Origin: Physocladia obscura
Lineage: Eukaryota > Chytridiomycota > Chytridiomycetes > Chytridiales > Chytriomycetaceae
Direction: 5' to 3'
Assembly: GCA_027596945.1 (NCBI GenBank)
Contig: JADGJH010001385.1
Span: 1-10,299, forward strand
Length of the DNA: 10,299 bases
The translations under genes were made by a program, and so were the position numbers. The notes under the pieces are model-generated. The model searched no databases, was not told where the DNA came from, and worked only from the letters and a program-made list of their open reading frames with translations. Positions 1 through 7,532 of the stretch are shown piece by piece. Position 1 is the stretch's first letter; each line of letters starts with the position of its first letter.

Positions 1-492
1 TATATTATTATCATTCATAATAACATCTCCATCTTCATCTACTTTTTCACTTTGTTGAGAATTTACATTCTTAACTTCAGACTCATTCAACTGCTTCATT
101 CTTTCAGCAATTGAGAGCTTTACTTTTTCTTTATTTTGTGCTGTTGGATTTGCCAAATTGTCTTTTGCATCAAAATTTACTTTACCTTTACAGCCATTCA
201 ATTTTGGCTGTTTTTGTTTCTTTAAATCCACTTTTGATTTCTTTTCTTTTGCAACTTGGAGCTTTTCTTCAAGCAATTCAATTTCCTTTTTCGAAATTTT
301 GCGCTTTTTCTCTATTTTCAGTGAATTATTCAATGGTTGCATTTGTGGCTTTTTAATTTCCATTGGACAACCTTTTCCACAGAGTAGGCACGCATTTTGG
401 TGGATTTGTCTGGACTCATTCAACGTTTGGTATTTACACACAGTGGCCCAGCAACACTTCTCCCATGCTTCCTTCTCTTCATGACTTGATTT
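1..492 (-). CDS. Partial Cys-rich / coiled-coil protein, runs off left edge
   Basis: The minus strand is open for 164 codons, from a TGA at 495-493 down to base 1, so both ends are missing. The order is an acidic start, a Cys-containing stretch (WEKCCWATVCKYQ), a tight cluster CLLCGKGC at about residues 38-45, then a strongly charged K/E-rich segment (about 58-90) with coiled-coil spacing, then a polar tail containing IAERMKQL. The Cys clusters could bind metal, but no known zinc-finger spacing is met, so I assign no function. The exon probably begins at an AG acceptor near 485-491 rather than at an ATG; an in-frame ATG at 363-361 is the first Met. A second frame (GTT GAA ATT CAA from 509) continues upstream and may be the same gene after an indel. 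Plus-strand frames over this stretch are its antisense shadow. It may be part of a mobile element or of a host gene broken by the Tc1 relic. Confidence 0.5.
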
Positions 493-509
493 TCAACTTG
501 AATTTCAAC

Positions 510-531
510 TTTTTTTTTTTTTTTTTTTTTT
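510..531. repeat. T22 homopolymer tract
   Basis: An uninterrupted run of 22 T (22 A on the minus strand) separates the left-edge minus-strand frame from the transposase relic. It may be a simple-sequence expansion or the A-tail of an inserted minus-strand copy. No target-site duplication could be identified beside it. Confidence 0.85.
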
Positions 532-574
532 GTGCCACTACCATCAATAAACTCTTAGAACCAACAGCTACAGA

Positions 575-1489
575 ATGCAAGGCTGTCAAACCAGCAGTCG
601 AATTTGTGAATTAATCGTAGATCACAGAAAAACACCAAGACAGATTGCACAAATGCTTAATCTGCACAGCTGTAGAGTAAAACAGGTTTATTCAATTTAT
701 AAACAACACACCACTCTATTTAAAACCATTCATGGATCTGGACCAAGATCAAAACTTGAACGCGCAGATCTGAAAGTTTTGGCTGGACTAATTGAAGAAG
801 AGCCAGATCTCTACTTTGACAAGCTTGCAGCAATAATGTCTCAACAATTGCAAAAAAATATCAGTGTTGGTCAAATTTATCGTCCATTTAAGAATATGGG
901 CATAACACGAAAAAAGGTGATAATTACTGCTGTAATTTTTAATCAGGGTTTTTAAACCCTAACACAACTAATTTACATAATATTAAACTGTACAGTTTTT
1001 GGAACAATGCGCAATTGCAGAATATGAATTCCAAAAGAAAATTCATGCCCAACTTGATCCAGATTGTATTGTTTGGATTGATGAGACAGGGTTCAATTCA
1101 AAAACATTCAATCGGCATTCTGGATATAGTCACAAATCAAAACAAGCACAAAAATCAGACTGGTGTTTGTGGACACACAGTAACCTTACTTGCAGTAATG
1201 AGCCTTGAAGGTATTATAAAAGAATATACTGTTGACAGAACTGTAACAGCAGAAATTTTTTTACACTTTCTGAAGTGTGAGCTGGTAAATATTTAAATTT
1301 TCATATTTCTCATTTAATTTGTTTTTTTTATTTTTATTTTTAGCTGTCATCTCTTCCAGGGGGTTTTCAATTGTGGCCAATAATGCAAAATGCCACCATG
1401 ATCAAGCCACAGAAGATCTTTGTGCAAGATTTGGAATTCATCTTGTTTATTTGCCACCATACTCACCCTTTCTAAATCCTGAAGGCTAA
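575..1489 (+). pseudogene. Decayed Tc1/mariner-family transposase (DDE_3 type)
   Basis: The product would be the cut-and-paste transposase of a Tc1/mariner DNA transposon. Exon 1 (575-916) encodes a helix-turn-helix region (TPRQIAQMLNLHSCRVKQVYS) and a second helical domain up to GITRKK. A 79-nt intron (917-995, GTGATA...TACAG) joins in phase 0 to LEQCAIAEYEFQKK. The first catalytic Asp lies in VWIDETGFNS (about 1069-1098). A +1 frameshift near the A5 run at about 1150 leads to GHTVTLLAVMSLEGII and ...FLHFLKCEL. A 59-nt intron (1285-1343, GTAAAT...TTTTTAG) follows. After another frameshift at the G5 run near 1360 comes SIVANNAKCHH...LVYLPPYSPFLNPEG, then a stop at 1487. The usual second catalytic Asp (V-x-D-N-A in the family) is Asn here, and the end is truncated just after the YSP-x-LNP block, so it should be inactive. 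No terminal inverted repeats were found. The family call is firm; the introns are inferred from frame and splice signals. Confidence 0.85.
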
Positions 1490-2016
1490 ATAGTTTTTCC
1501 AGCACTTCTTCGATATCAAGAGCATCATCTATATTTTCAACTCCAGATTTTGCACCAGATGTGCAAGAGCCAGTTTTCTGAGGGGTAGCAGTATTTAAAA
1601 TAGAAGACACTTTATTTTGATTGTTGTTGAGACTGTTAAGAGCAAGCCACTTTGTTAGGGTTCAGGGTTGTAGACACTTGTTTGGTAGCTGTTGAAAGCG
1701 CTACAACATTGTTGCTTGAGGATCCAAACTCAACAGCAAATACCCAAGGCTGCAAGCCTTTCTATTGGTGTATTTTATTGCGAAAGGCACAAAAATCATT
1801 GTTTGTCAAAAGTTCAAAAGTTCCTGACTCCTTACTGTCAATTGGTTGCTGGTATGTAATTCTTGCAATTGGCTTGCTTTCCTTCTGAAATAAGGTGCAT
1901 ATTGCATCTTATAGACACAGTTGATCAATTAAGTATTGTAAATTGATTACATTACCTGCACATAACCTAACAACTGCTTCATGACACTGGTAATTACAAT
2001 GTCCTTGTTGTTTATT
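1490..2016 (-). pseudogene. Broken minus-strand coding sequence, unknown product
   Basis: Minus-strand reading gives a first exon (2016-1956) ending VVRLCA. A 48-nt intron (1955-1908, GTAATG...TATAAG) joins in phase to AICTLFQKESKPIARITYQQ, continuing to NDFCAFRNKIHQ. An in-frame TAG then lies at 1764-1762. Beyond it the same frame continues with KGLQPWVFAVEFGSSSN and ALSTATKQ. Another frame then carries KVSSILNTATPQKTGSC and IDDALDIEEVLEKLF to about 1490, where the transposase relic begins. The stop codon and frame change make this a pseudogene or TE relic. I do not recognise the family. It shares strand with the left-edge frame (492-1), and both could be parts of one gene separated by the Tc1 copy; this is inference. 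Confidence is moderate that it was once coding and low on identity. Confidence 0.4.
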
Positions 2017-2220
2017 TTATCCTTTCCACCCCCCCTTTTCATTGATATCAGTGTCATCACTCCAGAAAGCTTTTATCATTTGTTTCATTAATTTCTGACA
2101 AAACACTTTCAGCATCATCATCATCCCTCATTTTTTTCAAGTTAAAAATCAAGTTGAAATAAAGTTGTGAAAAATTTATTTGAACAATTTTTACACACAC
2201 TGCTGTAAAATAAATTTTAT

Positions 2221-2755
2221 CTTTATTAAAATAAAAACGCAGACAAACTGAGTGTGACAGCTGCTAGGCGCACACAGTTTTGTCACCAACAGACCACATC
2301 CACAGCTCCCAAGGCTGTGTTTTGAAATCTGTACCTTTAAGAATAAAAACAAAAAAGAACATTAATAAAAGAAAACTCCAATCACTAACCTGTATCATTT
2401 TGCACAATGGCATGGCTTGCGTAGTAGATCAGGGTAGAGAGTTGGAGTGATCCTAGCTGGCGCAGCGTTGTTGGCAATGTTTAGTTCCAACTATTTTGTT
2501 TCAATTAATTTTCAGAAATGAAAATTTTTCTTTTGTTACAACCAGTCAGCCAACTACAGCCACCAGTGCCAAGAACAAGCAAATCAAGGCAGTGCAGCCC
2601 TGTCAGTTCTTGGCTTAATGGTTTAAGTATGTCAGTGGCAATGACAGGAAAAGCCTAATTGGTATTGTGTTAAATACAGCTGGTTTTTCCAATATAGACT
2701 TTAAGCAGCTACATTGTAAAACACTGACAATGACAACAAGGTGTTGAACAAATGA
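2221..2755 (+). repeat. Left arm of a long inverted repeat
   Basis: This arm is the reverse complement, with substitutions and one roughly 22-bp insertion, of 3107-3619. Colinear anchors are 2221-2238 with 3602-3619, 2409-2418 with 3419-3428, 2455-2482 with about 3355-3382, 2535-2549 with 3310-3324, 2653-2676 with 3184-3207, and 2712-2728 with 3133-3149. The inner half looks best conserved (about 85% by eye), the outer half less so. Translated in the arm direction it contains a coding-like peptide (SAKNKQIKA, then KSLIGIVLN) interrupted by a TAA, and an MACVVDQGRELE block followed by stops. It is therefore probably a dead copy of a repeat-family sequence. Confidence 0.8.
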
Positions 2756-3106
2756 ACCATATATATTCAATTCTGACTGCATTACATGCTGACACAACTA
2801 GTTTGTGACAGCAGAAGCAACAGTACAAGACTGGCTCCTTATTTTGGGAATTTGAGCTATTTTTTGGATCTTTTCTAAAGAAAGCAAAAAGGGAAAATGA
2901 AAGAACCCCAAAAAGTGTGTAATCACTAATCAAGTGAAATCATGGGGGATTTGAAATGGACTGATTAGGCATGAAAAAAGCTATAAGAAGGCTGTTGGAT
3001 TTTGACTTTCAAAAACATTCTAAAATAAATAACCCTCTACCCAAAACTATTATCAAGCTTAAATCTTACAACAATACTAAGCCTTACAACTCAAAAACCA
3101 ACAGTT
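2756..3106. other. Unique spacer between inverted arms
   Basis: About 350 bp of AT-rich DNA separates the two arms. There is no convincing open frame, splice structure or repeat in it. The 60-74 codon minus-strand frames overlapping 2615-2933 are partly arm sequence and look non-coding by composition. Confidence 0.5.
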
Positions 3107-3619
3107 AGTTTGTTCAGCACCTTGTTATCATGGTCAGTGTTTTACAATGCAGCTGCTTAAGTCTACATTGGAAAAACGAGCTTTATTTAACACAATGCCA
3201 ATTAGGCTCTTTTTGTCATGGTCACTGACATGCTTAAACCATTGGACCAAGAACTGACAGGACTGGGCTGCCTTGATTTGTTTGTTTTTGGCACTGGTGG
3301 TTTTAGTCAGCTGACTGGTTGTAAAAATAGAAAAAAACAAAAGAGTCAGAACCAAAACATTGCCAACAATGCTGCGCCAGCTAAGATTGCTCTAGCTCTC
3401 TTCCTTGGTCTATGACACAAGCCATGCCCTTGGGTAAGATGGTCCAGGTGAATGATTGGAGCTATCTTTTACTAATTGTCTTTTTGTTTTTATTTTTCAA
3501 AGGTACAGTCTGTCAAAACACAAATCTCGCAAACTATGGACTGAATCTGCTGGTGAAATCTGGGTGTGCACATGGCAGCTGTCATGCTCAGATTAGTTTG
3601 TGTTTTTATTTTAATAAAG
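3107..3619 (-). repeat. Right arm of a long inverted repeat, with coding-like relic
   Basis: This is the inverted partner of 2221-2755. On the minus strand it carries the better-preserved peptide, open from 3355 to a stop at 3134: TSQLTKTTSAKNKQIKA, CQFLVQWFKHVSDHDKKS, LIGIVLNKARFSNVDL. A pyrimidine-rich stretch ending in CAACCAG lies just upstream and could be a splice acceptor. The matching peptide in the left arm has mostly conservative changes but a stop codon. The outer part repeats the MACVIDQGRELE block. I do not recognise the family. The arms could be two inverted insertions of one repeat element or a fold-back element. Confidence 0.75.
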
Positions 3620-3654
3620 CTGATTTTAGTTATATAAAAACAAAGTAAAAACAC

Positions 3655-3955
3655 AGCAGGCACAGCCAGCTCCATTGCCTGATGAATCTCTGCATTTTAC
3701 AGGAATCAGCACTGCTGCTTTCAGCCAAGCTCTGATGTTTTGAAGCTGTTTTGTTCTCTTTTTGTTTTGTTTTAATAATAAACTTATATTTTTATTTTAA
3801 ATAAATACAGACAACCAACAGGCACAGCTGGCTCTGTCACGTGACAAATATCTGTGTACTTGCACATCAATGTCAATCTTTGTGGGTAAATGCTGATGTT
3901 GCTCAGCTGTTTTTGTTTGTTTTTGTTTTGTTTTTTAATAATAAATCTTAATTAA
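3655..3955 (+). repeat. Diverged tandem dimer, about 150-160 bp unit
   Basis: Two successive units start with AGGCACAGC and end with GCTGTTTT, a T/G-rich tract and TTTAATAATAAA. Unit one begins near 3658, unit two near 3820. Internal positions also align (ATCTCTG with ATCTGTG; CTGATGTT in both), giving roughly 65-70% identity by eye. The right inverted arm just before it ends in a similar TTTTATTTTAATAAA motif, so the whole block may be degenerate copies of one repeat family. No coding potential was seen. Confidence 0.5.
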
Positions 3956-4007
3956 TTACATTTTTCCATAACAGTTTGTTTTTGTTCTTTGAAAAATTTA
4001 GTGAGGA

Positions 4008-4135
4008 ATTTGAAAAATAATAAAAAATAATAAAAACTATTTATTTATTTTTTATTTATTTAATTTGGACCAAAATAATAATAATAAAAATATTGTTTAT
4101 TTATTTATTATTTTTGTTTCCATTACTTGTTTTAT
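4008..4135. repeat. AT-only low-complexity tract
   Basis: The tract consists of interrupted AAT and ATTT runs with almost no G or C. Its A-rich and T-rich halves are partly complementary, so it could fold into weak hairpins. It looks like simple-sequence DNA with no gene signal. Confidence 0.7.
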
Positions 4136-5089
4136 TTTGTTTTAACTTTCACTACAGAGTCATTGAAACTTCAACATTATGATGCTCTTAATTTCAATAA
4201 TTTCTTGTTGATGTATTAATGTGTATTGATAGTTAAAGTGGATGAAACCTAGTTACCACACATTGTCCTATAAAAATAAGATAGAAATTAAAATCAAGCA
4301 AAAAAATTACTTTTGTACTTCCCATCATTGAAATGAATGGATCATTCCACAACATCACTAAATCTTTCCCAAGTGTCATGGCAGACAGGGTGGAAGGGGT
4401 GTAAAGAAAAGCATGCCACTTATTCCTAAGCCCAATACAGCAACTGTAAATATCACTCTGATGGTGGAAGACCTATGATGGTGCAAAGACACTGATTGAG
4501 TTTGATGGACTGCTGGTCTCACAAAGCTGTTTGCATCCTGCAAACAACATGCCATTTTTCAGAATATCTTCAATAATAATGTTAAAAACATTTTTGCTTT
4601 CTTCTGTTTTTTTTGTGCCTCATCATAGTTAATTTCTTCATTTCTGATGTAAATTAGATTGTCAATTTAATTTTCTCCAAGAATTTTCTAGAATTTTCTC
4701 AAGCTTTTTTATTACTTTCAAGAACTCAAAAACAATTCAAGCGATTTCTAACTGCTTTCTAACCACTTTTAAACCATTTTTCTTTTGAAGCATCTTCGAT
4801 TATTTTTCTTTCTTTGTCTTTCTACTCCAAAAACTATTTAAACCCAACTCTTTTTTTTACTTTATTATTAGTCTTTTTAAATAAAACAAAGTCTTTTATT
4901 AAGTATTAAACTTCCACTTCAACTCTATCGCATACTTGAATCTTGAACTCTTGTTATTTGGTTCTGAGATATCTAGTATTGAATTAGTTGACCTAAGTCA
5001 ATACAGTCAACTATTCTTTTACCATTTATTGGAACCTTATGCCTGTTCTTAAGCTATTATTTCACAATTTATTTCAATTGTAGGCAAGC
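4136..5089. other. Gene-poor AT-rich stretch
   Basis: No supported gene lies here. At about 4320-4560 the base composition is less skewed and short frames occur with many stops, possibly an old TE relic. From 4680 to 4920 the plus strand is pyrimidine-rich. A perfect 8-bp stem (TAGTTGAC at 4985-4992, GTCAACTA at 5006-5013) could form a hairpin, but nothing else marks it as functional. Confidence 0.4.
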
Positions 5090-5530
5090 ATAACAACCAG
5101 GATTGAAATATTCATTCTGAAAAAAAGACCAAATATTTATTGACAGAAGAGTAGAAAAAAAAGCACAAGACAATGTAGAAGGGAACAGTATAAAGCCACT
5201 CAGTAAGCAGAAGTGCAGAAGTGCAGGATAAAATGCAATTGCAGAAATAGAAGGAATTATAAGCCAAGATTGTCATAAGTAAGAAGAGTTACTTACAAAA
5301 AACAGAATATTTTGACTAACAATTGTGGAGCTGCAAAAAAGGACAATATGTGCAAGAATAGTCTGGAAACAATTATATAATTGTATGGCAAAAAAAAAAG
5401 TAGATTAAGGAGAAGATGAACCACACAAGGAGAACAAACAGCACAAAAAAATAGTAGTGCAGCAAATAGAAGTGCAGTGCAGTGTAAAAGAGTGGCATGG
5501 TAAGAGCAGTGACTTGAAAATTTTTGCATC
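5090..5530. other. Purine-rich stretch with AGAAGTGCAG motifs
   Basis: The plus strand is rich in A and G and carries scattered AGAAGTGCAG-like words, tandem at about 5208-5229 and again near 5466-5485. The 79-codon minus-strand frame here (5532-5293) reads as Leu/Phe/Cys-rich low-complexity sequence, as expected from the reverse complement of purine-rich DNA, and was not called. Confidence 0.4.
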
Positions 5531-6206
5531 AATGAGAAAATGACTGGCCCCTAAAAATGGAATAATAAAAATTGTAAAAACTAATGACTATAATATTCAC
5601 ATTGTTGATAATAAACAGTTGTAAGTTCGAAAATGTTTTGTGTTGATAGGAATTGATCAATTCTAAAAATGACTATAATGCTGCATTGATTTATTTGATG
5701 GACTTTGACTTACAAAATGATCATATTTTGTTGCTATACTGGGAGTAACTAAAGAATATATTTAATTCTTTGAGTGTTCATTAATGCAACTTACACATCA
5801 TAACCACATCAATTTGACCAACAGCATTAGCATTTGATAATGCAAAATAAAATTATTCCAGTTTTTAATGAAAGTGAGCAAATTGTTTATTGTACTATAG
5901 TATGTTGTTATACACTTGCAAACTGGATGGTAACACATAATGTCTACATTTTTGATGCTCTTGAAGTGCAAAGAATTTTTGACTATTTTGGCAATTTTTG
6001 GTTGAACATGCATGCTGTTTAAAGGACATTTTTGAAAAACAAATAGCGATTATTTCCCCAAAGCGAACATAATATCAAAATACGAATTAGCAAACCTAGG
6101 AGCGGAGGTCAATTGTTTGATTTGCCAGTTTGTTTTGTCTGTTAGCTTTGAGAAAAGCATCTTTCTGAAAGTCTACTGCAGCAAGTATGTTCTGACATCG
6201 TAAAAT
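5531..6206. other. AT-rich intergenic DNA before the gene-dense part
   Basis: Overlapping short frames occur on both strands around 5798-6022, with neither showing a recognisable domain. No promoter or RNA gene could be supported. The base composition becomes more balanced close to 6100-6200, near the 3' end of the first membrane-protein gene. Confidence 0.4.
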
Positions 6207-7397
6207 TTATTCAAAACTGAGAGTAACTGAACCAACATTGCTTGAAACATCAACAATACCTTTTCCCACACCAATATCACCAATCCAACCTTTACTGCTT
6301 CCCTTTCCACCAGCACCAGGATGCACATCATGGCCACTGACACGGACCGAACCAACGCGTGTAACTGCACTGTATTGTCCCTTAAATCCATTGAACTCGG
6401 CTCTCACTGATCCAGTACGTGCATCAATTCGGGCAACAACAGCTTCATTCAACGGAGAAACCTCATTCAAATTCACAGAACCCGTGCGCGCATCAATATT
6501 CAGTTTCTCAAACCCTCCAGACAGCACCGACTCAACATGAATAGAGCCAGTAGAAGACGACAACACGATGCTGGAATCAACCGAAACAGAAGCCAACGAT
6601 GAAAAAGAAATACTTCCGGTGTTGGAATTAACAATGAGATCCGCTGTGCCAGTAATTGGCGCATCGAAATGTATCGAGCCAACAGTAGCAGAAACGTCAA
6701 TGAGGTGAGTTGTGAGTGGCGCATTGATATGGACGCTTCCAACGTGAATATCAACAGTTTTGAAAGAGTTTTTCACATCTGGCGCGGATTTCGCGTACGT
6801 AACGCTACCAATGTCAGCGGATATTTTGAAGGCAGCGAGCTGGTCGTGTGGAAGCGCAATATCAACAATAATGCGAGTGCGCGAGTTTCGGCGAGGCGAT
6901 AATATCGTGACGGAAAGAGTGTTTGGTATTGTTGTTGTGTCGGCGGATATTTTGATTGCGGCTTCAGTTTCTCGGTCGTTTGTTTCGATTGTGTACGAAA
7001 CAATTGCATCTGCCCCAGAAGTTCCCGAAATTGTCACTGGAACATCGGCGGCTCCGGAAGACGCAACGACCAGCGAATCAAACAGCGCAGCGGAAATACT
7101 CTCGCTGCCGCTTTTGCGGAATGTGCTAAATCCGATTCCGAATTCCGAAAACACGCGTGGGATAATGAACAAGGCAAACAGCACTAAAGCAATCATGTGG
7201 CATGCACCAATACGGCGCCGGCGCTTGTCCAAGACTATAATTGTAGGAGCAGATCTGCAACTTTCACTATTGCAAGTTTCTGTTCTGTTTTCTGCCGATC
7301 CGTTCAAAAGAGGTTTGTGTTCCATATTTTGTTTTTCTGGCTTCTTTTCGATTTTCTGGCTTTTTGTTTCTCTCAACGGAAATTTTTTGTTCAACAT
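6207..7397 (-). CDS. Single-pass membrane protein with GS[VI]-repeat beta-solenoid (DUF4097-like adhesin fold)
   Basis: The single exon encodes 396 residues from the ATG at 7397. An in-frame TAG at 7499-7497 limits the frame, with no other ATG between. A second ATG at 7325 (A at -3, 372 aa) is equally plausible and would place the dileucine motif EHKPLL at residues 2-7. From 7397 the order is: charged cytoplasmic tail (1-58), RRRR (about 59-62), one hydrophobic helix (about 64-83), Ser/Thr-rich linker, then beta-repeats with GS[VI] at about 197, 220, 240, 261, 284, 306, 329, 349 and 389. The spacing is 20-23 residues, with one double step before the last. This matches a right-handed beta-helix like the DUF4097 putative adhesins. 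Positive residues before the helix predict a cytoplasmic N-terminus and a lumenal or extracellular repeat domain. ExxxLL suggests adaptor-dependent endosome/vacuole sorting (inference). The ligand is unknown. It lies 3' of its paralog on the same strand; an AATAAA overlaps the stop codon. Confidence 0.9.
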   Translation of the reverse strand: MLNKKFPLRETKSQKIEKKPEKQNMEHKPLLNGSAENRTETCNSESCRSAPTIIVLDKRRRRIGACHMIALVLFALFIIPRVFSEFGIGFSTFRKSGSESISAALFDSLVVASSGAADVPVTISGTSGADAIVSYTIETNDRETEAAIKISADTTTIPNTLSVTILSPRRNSRTRIIVDIALPHDQLAAFKISADIGSVTYAKSAPDVKNSFKTVDIHVGSVHINAPLTTHLIDVSATVGSIHFDAPITGTADLIVNSNTGSISFSSLASVSVDSSIVLSSSTGSIHVESVLSGGFEKLNIDARTGSVNLNEVSPLNEAVVARIDARTGSVRAEFNGFKGQYSAVTRVGSVRVSGHDVHPGAGGKGSSKGWIGDIGVGKGIVDVSSNVGSVTLSFE

Positions 7398-7488
7398 TCC
7401 CCACGAATTTGAGGCAATCCAGAAGTCCCACGATTTTTCTCCGTTGGTCAATCTCCAAAGATTTCGATCAATACGATTGTAGATACAG

Positions 7489-7494
7489 TTTATT
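7489..7494 (-). promoter_or_regulatory. Putative poly(A) signal AATAAA for the upstream gene
   Basis: AATAAA on the minus strand lies about 40 nt after the stop codon of the two-exon gene ending at 7533, a normal distance for a polyadenylation signal. It also lies in the probable 5' leader of the next gene, so the gap between the two genes is tight (135 bp to the ATG at 7397). Confidence 0.4.
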
Positions 7495-7532
7495 TGCTAA
7501 TTAATTCAATTTGATTTGTGCAATAAATTCTT

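Noticed and set aside
111..484. Two Phe/Leu/Ser-rich plus-strand frames
   Set aside because: They are the antisense reading of the A- and K/E-rich minus-strand frame; the Phe/Leu-rich composition is what reversed AAA and GAA codons give.
945..963. AACCCTAACA resembling telomere repeat, also near 1655 and 9954
   Set aside because: Only single TAACCC/GTTAGGG-like words are present, never a tandem array.
1652..1888. 78-codon plus-strand frame
   Set aside because: It lies opposite the better supported minus-strand pseudogene, which has an in-phase intron and protein-like sequence.
5293..5532. 79-codon minus-strand frame rich in Leu, Phe and Cys
   Set aside because: It is the reverse complement of a purine-rich low-complexity stretch; no signal peptide or domain could be argued beyond composition.
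5798..6022. Overlapping 62- and 71-codon frames on opposite strands
   Set aside because: Neither shows a motif, splice context or homology I can name, and both lie in AT-rich DNA where short frames occur by chance.
7398..7451. Extension of the single-exon gene to a TTG start
   Set aside because: TTG is not a usual eukaryotic start; the first in-frame ATG is at 7397.
6760..7482. 240-codon plus-strand open frame
   Set aside because: It is antisense to the N-terminal half of the repeat membrane protein, has no recognisable domain, and its existence follows from the codon use of the minus-strand gene.
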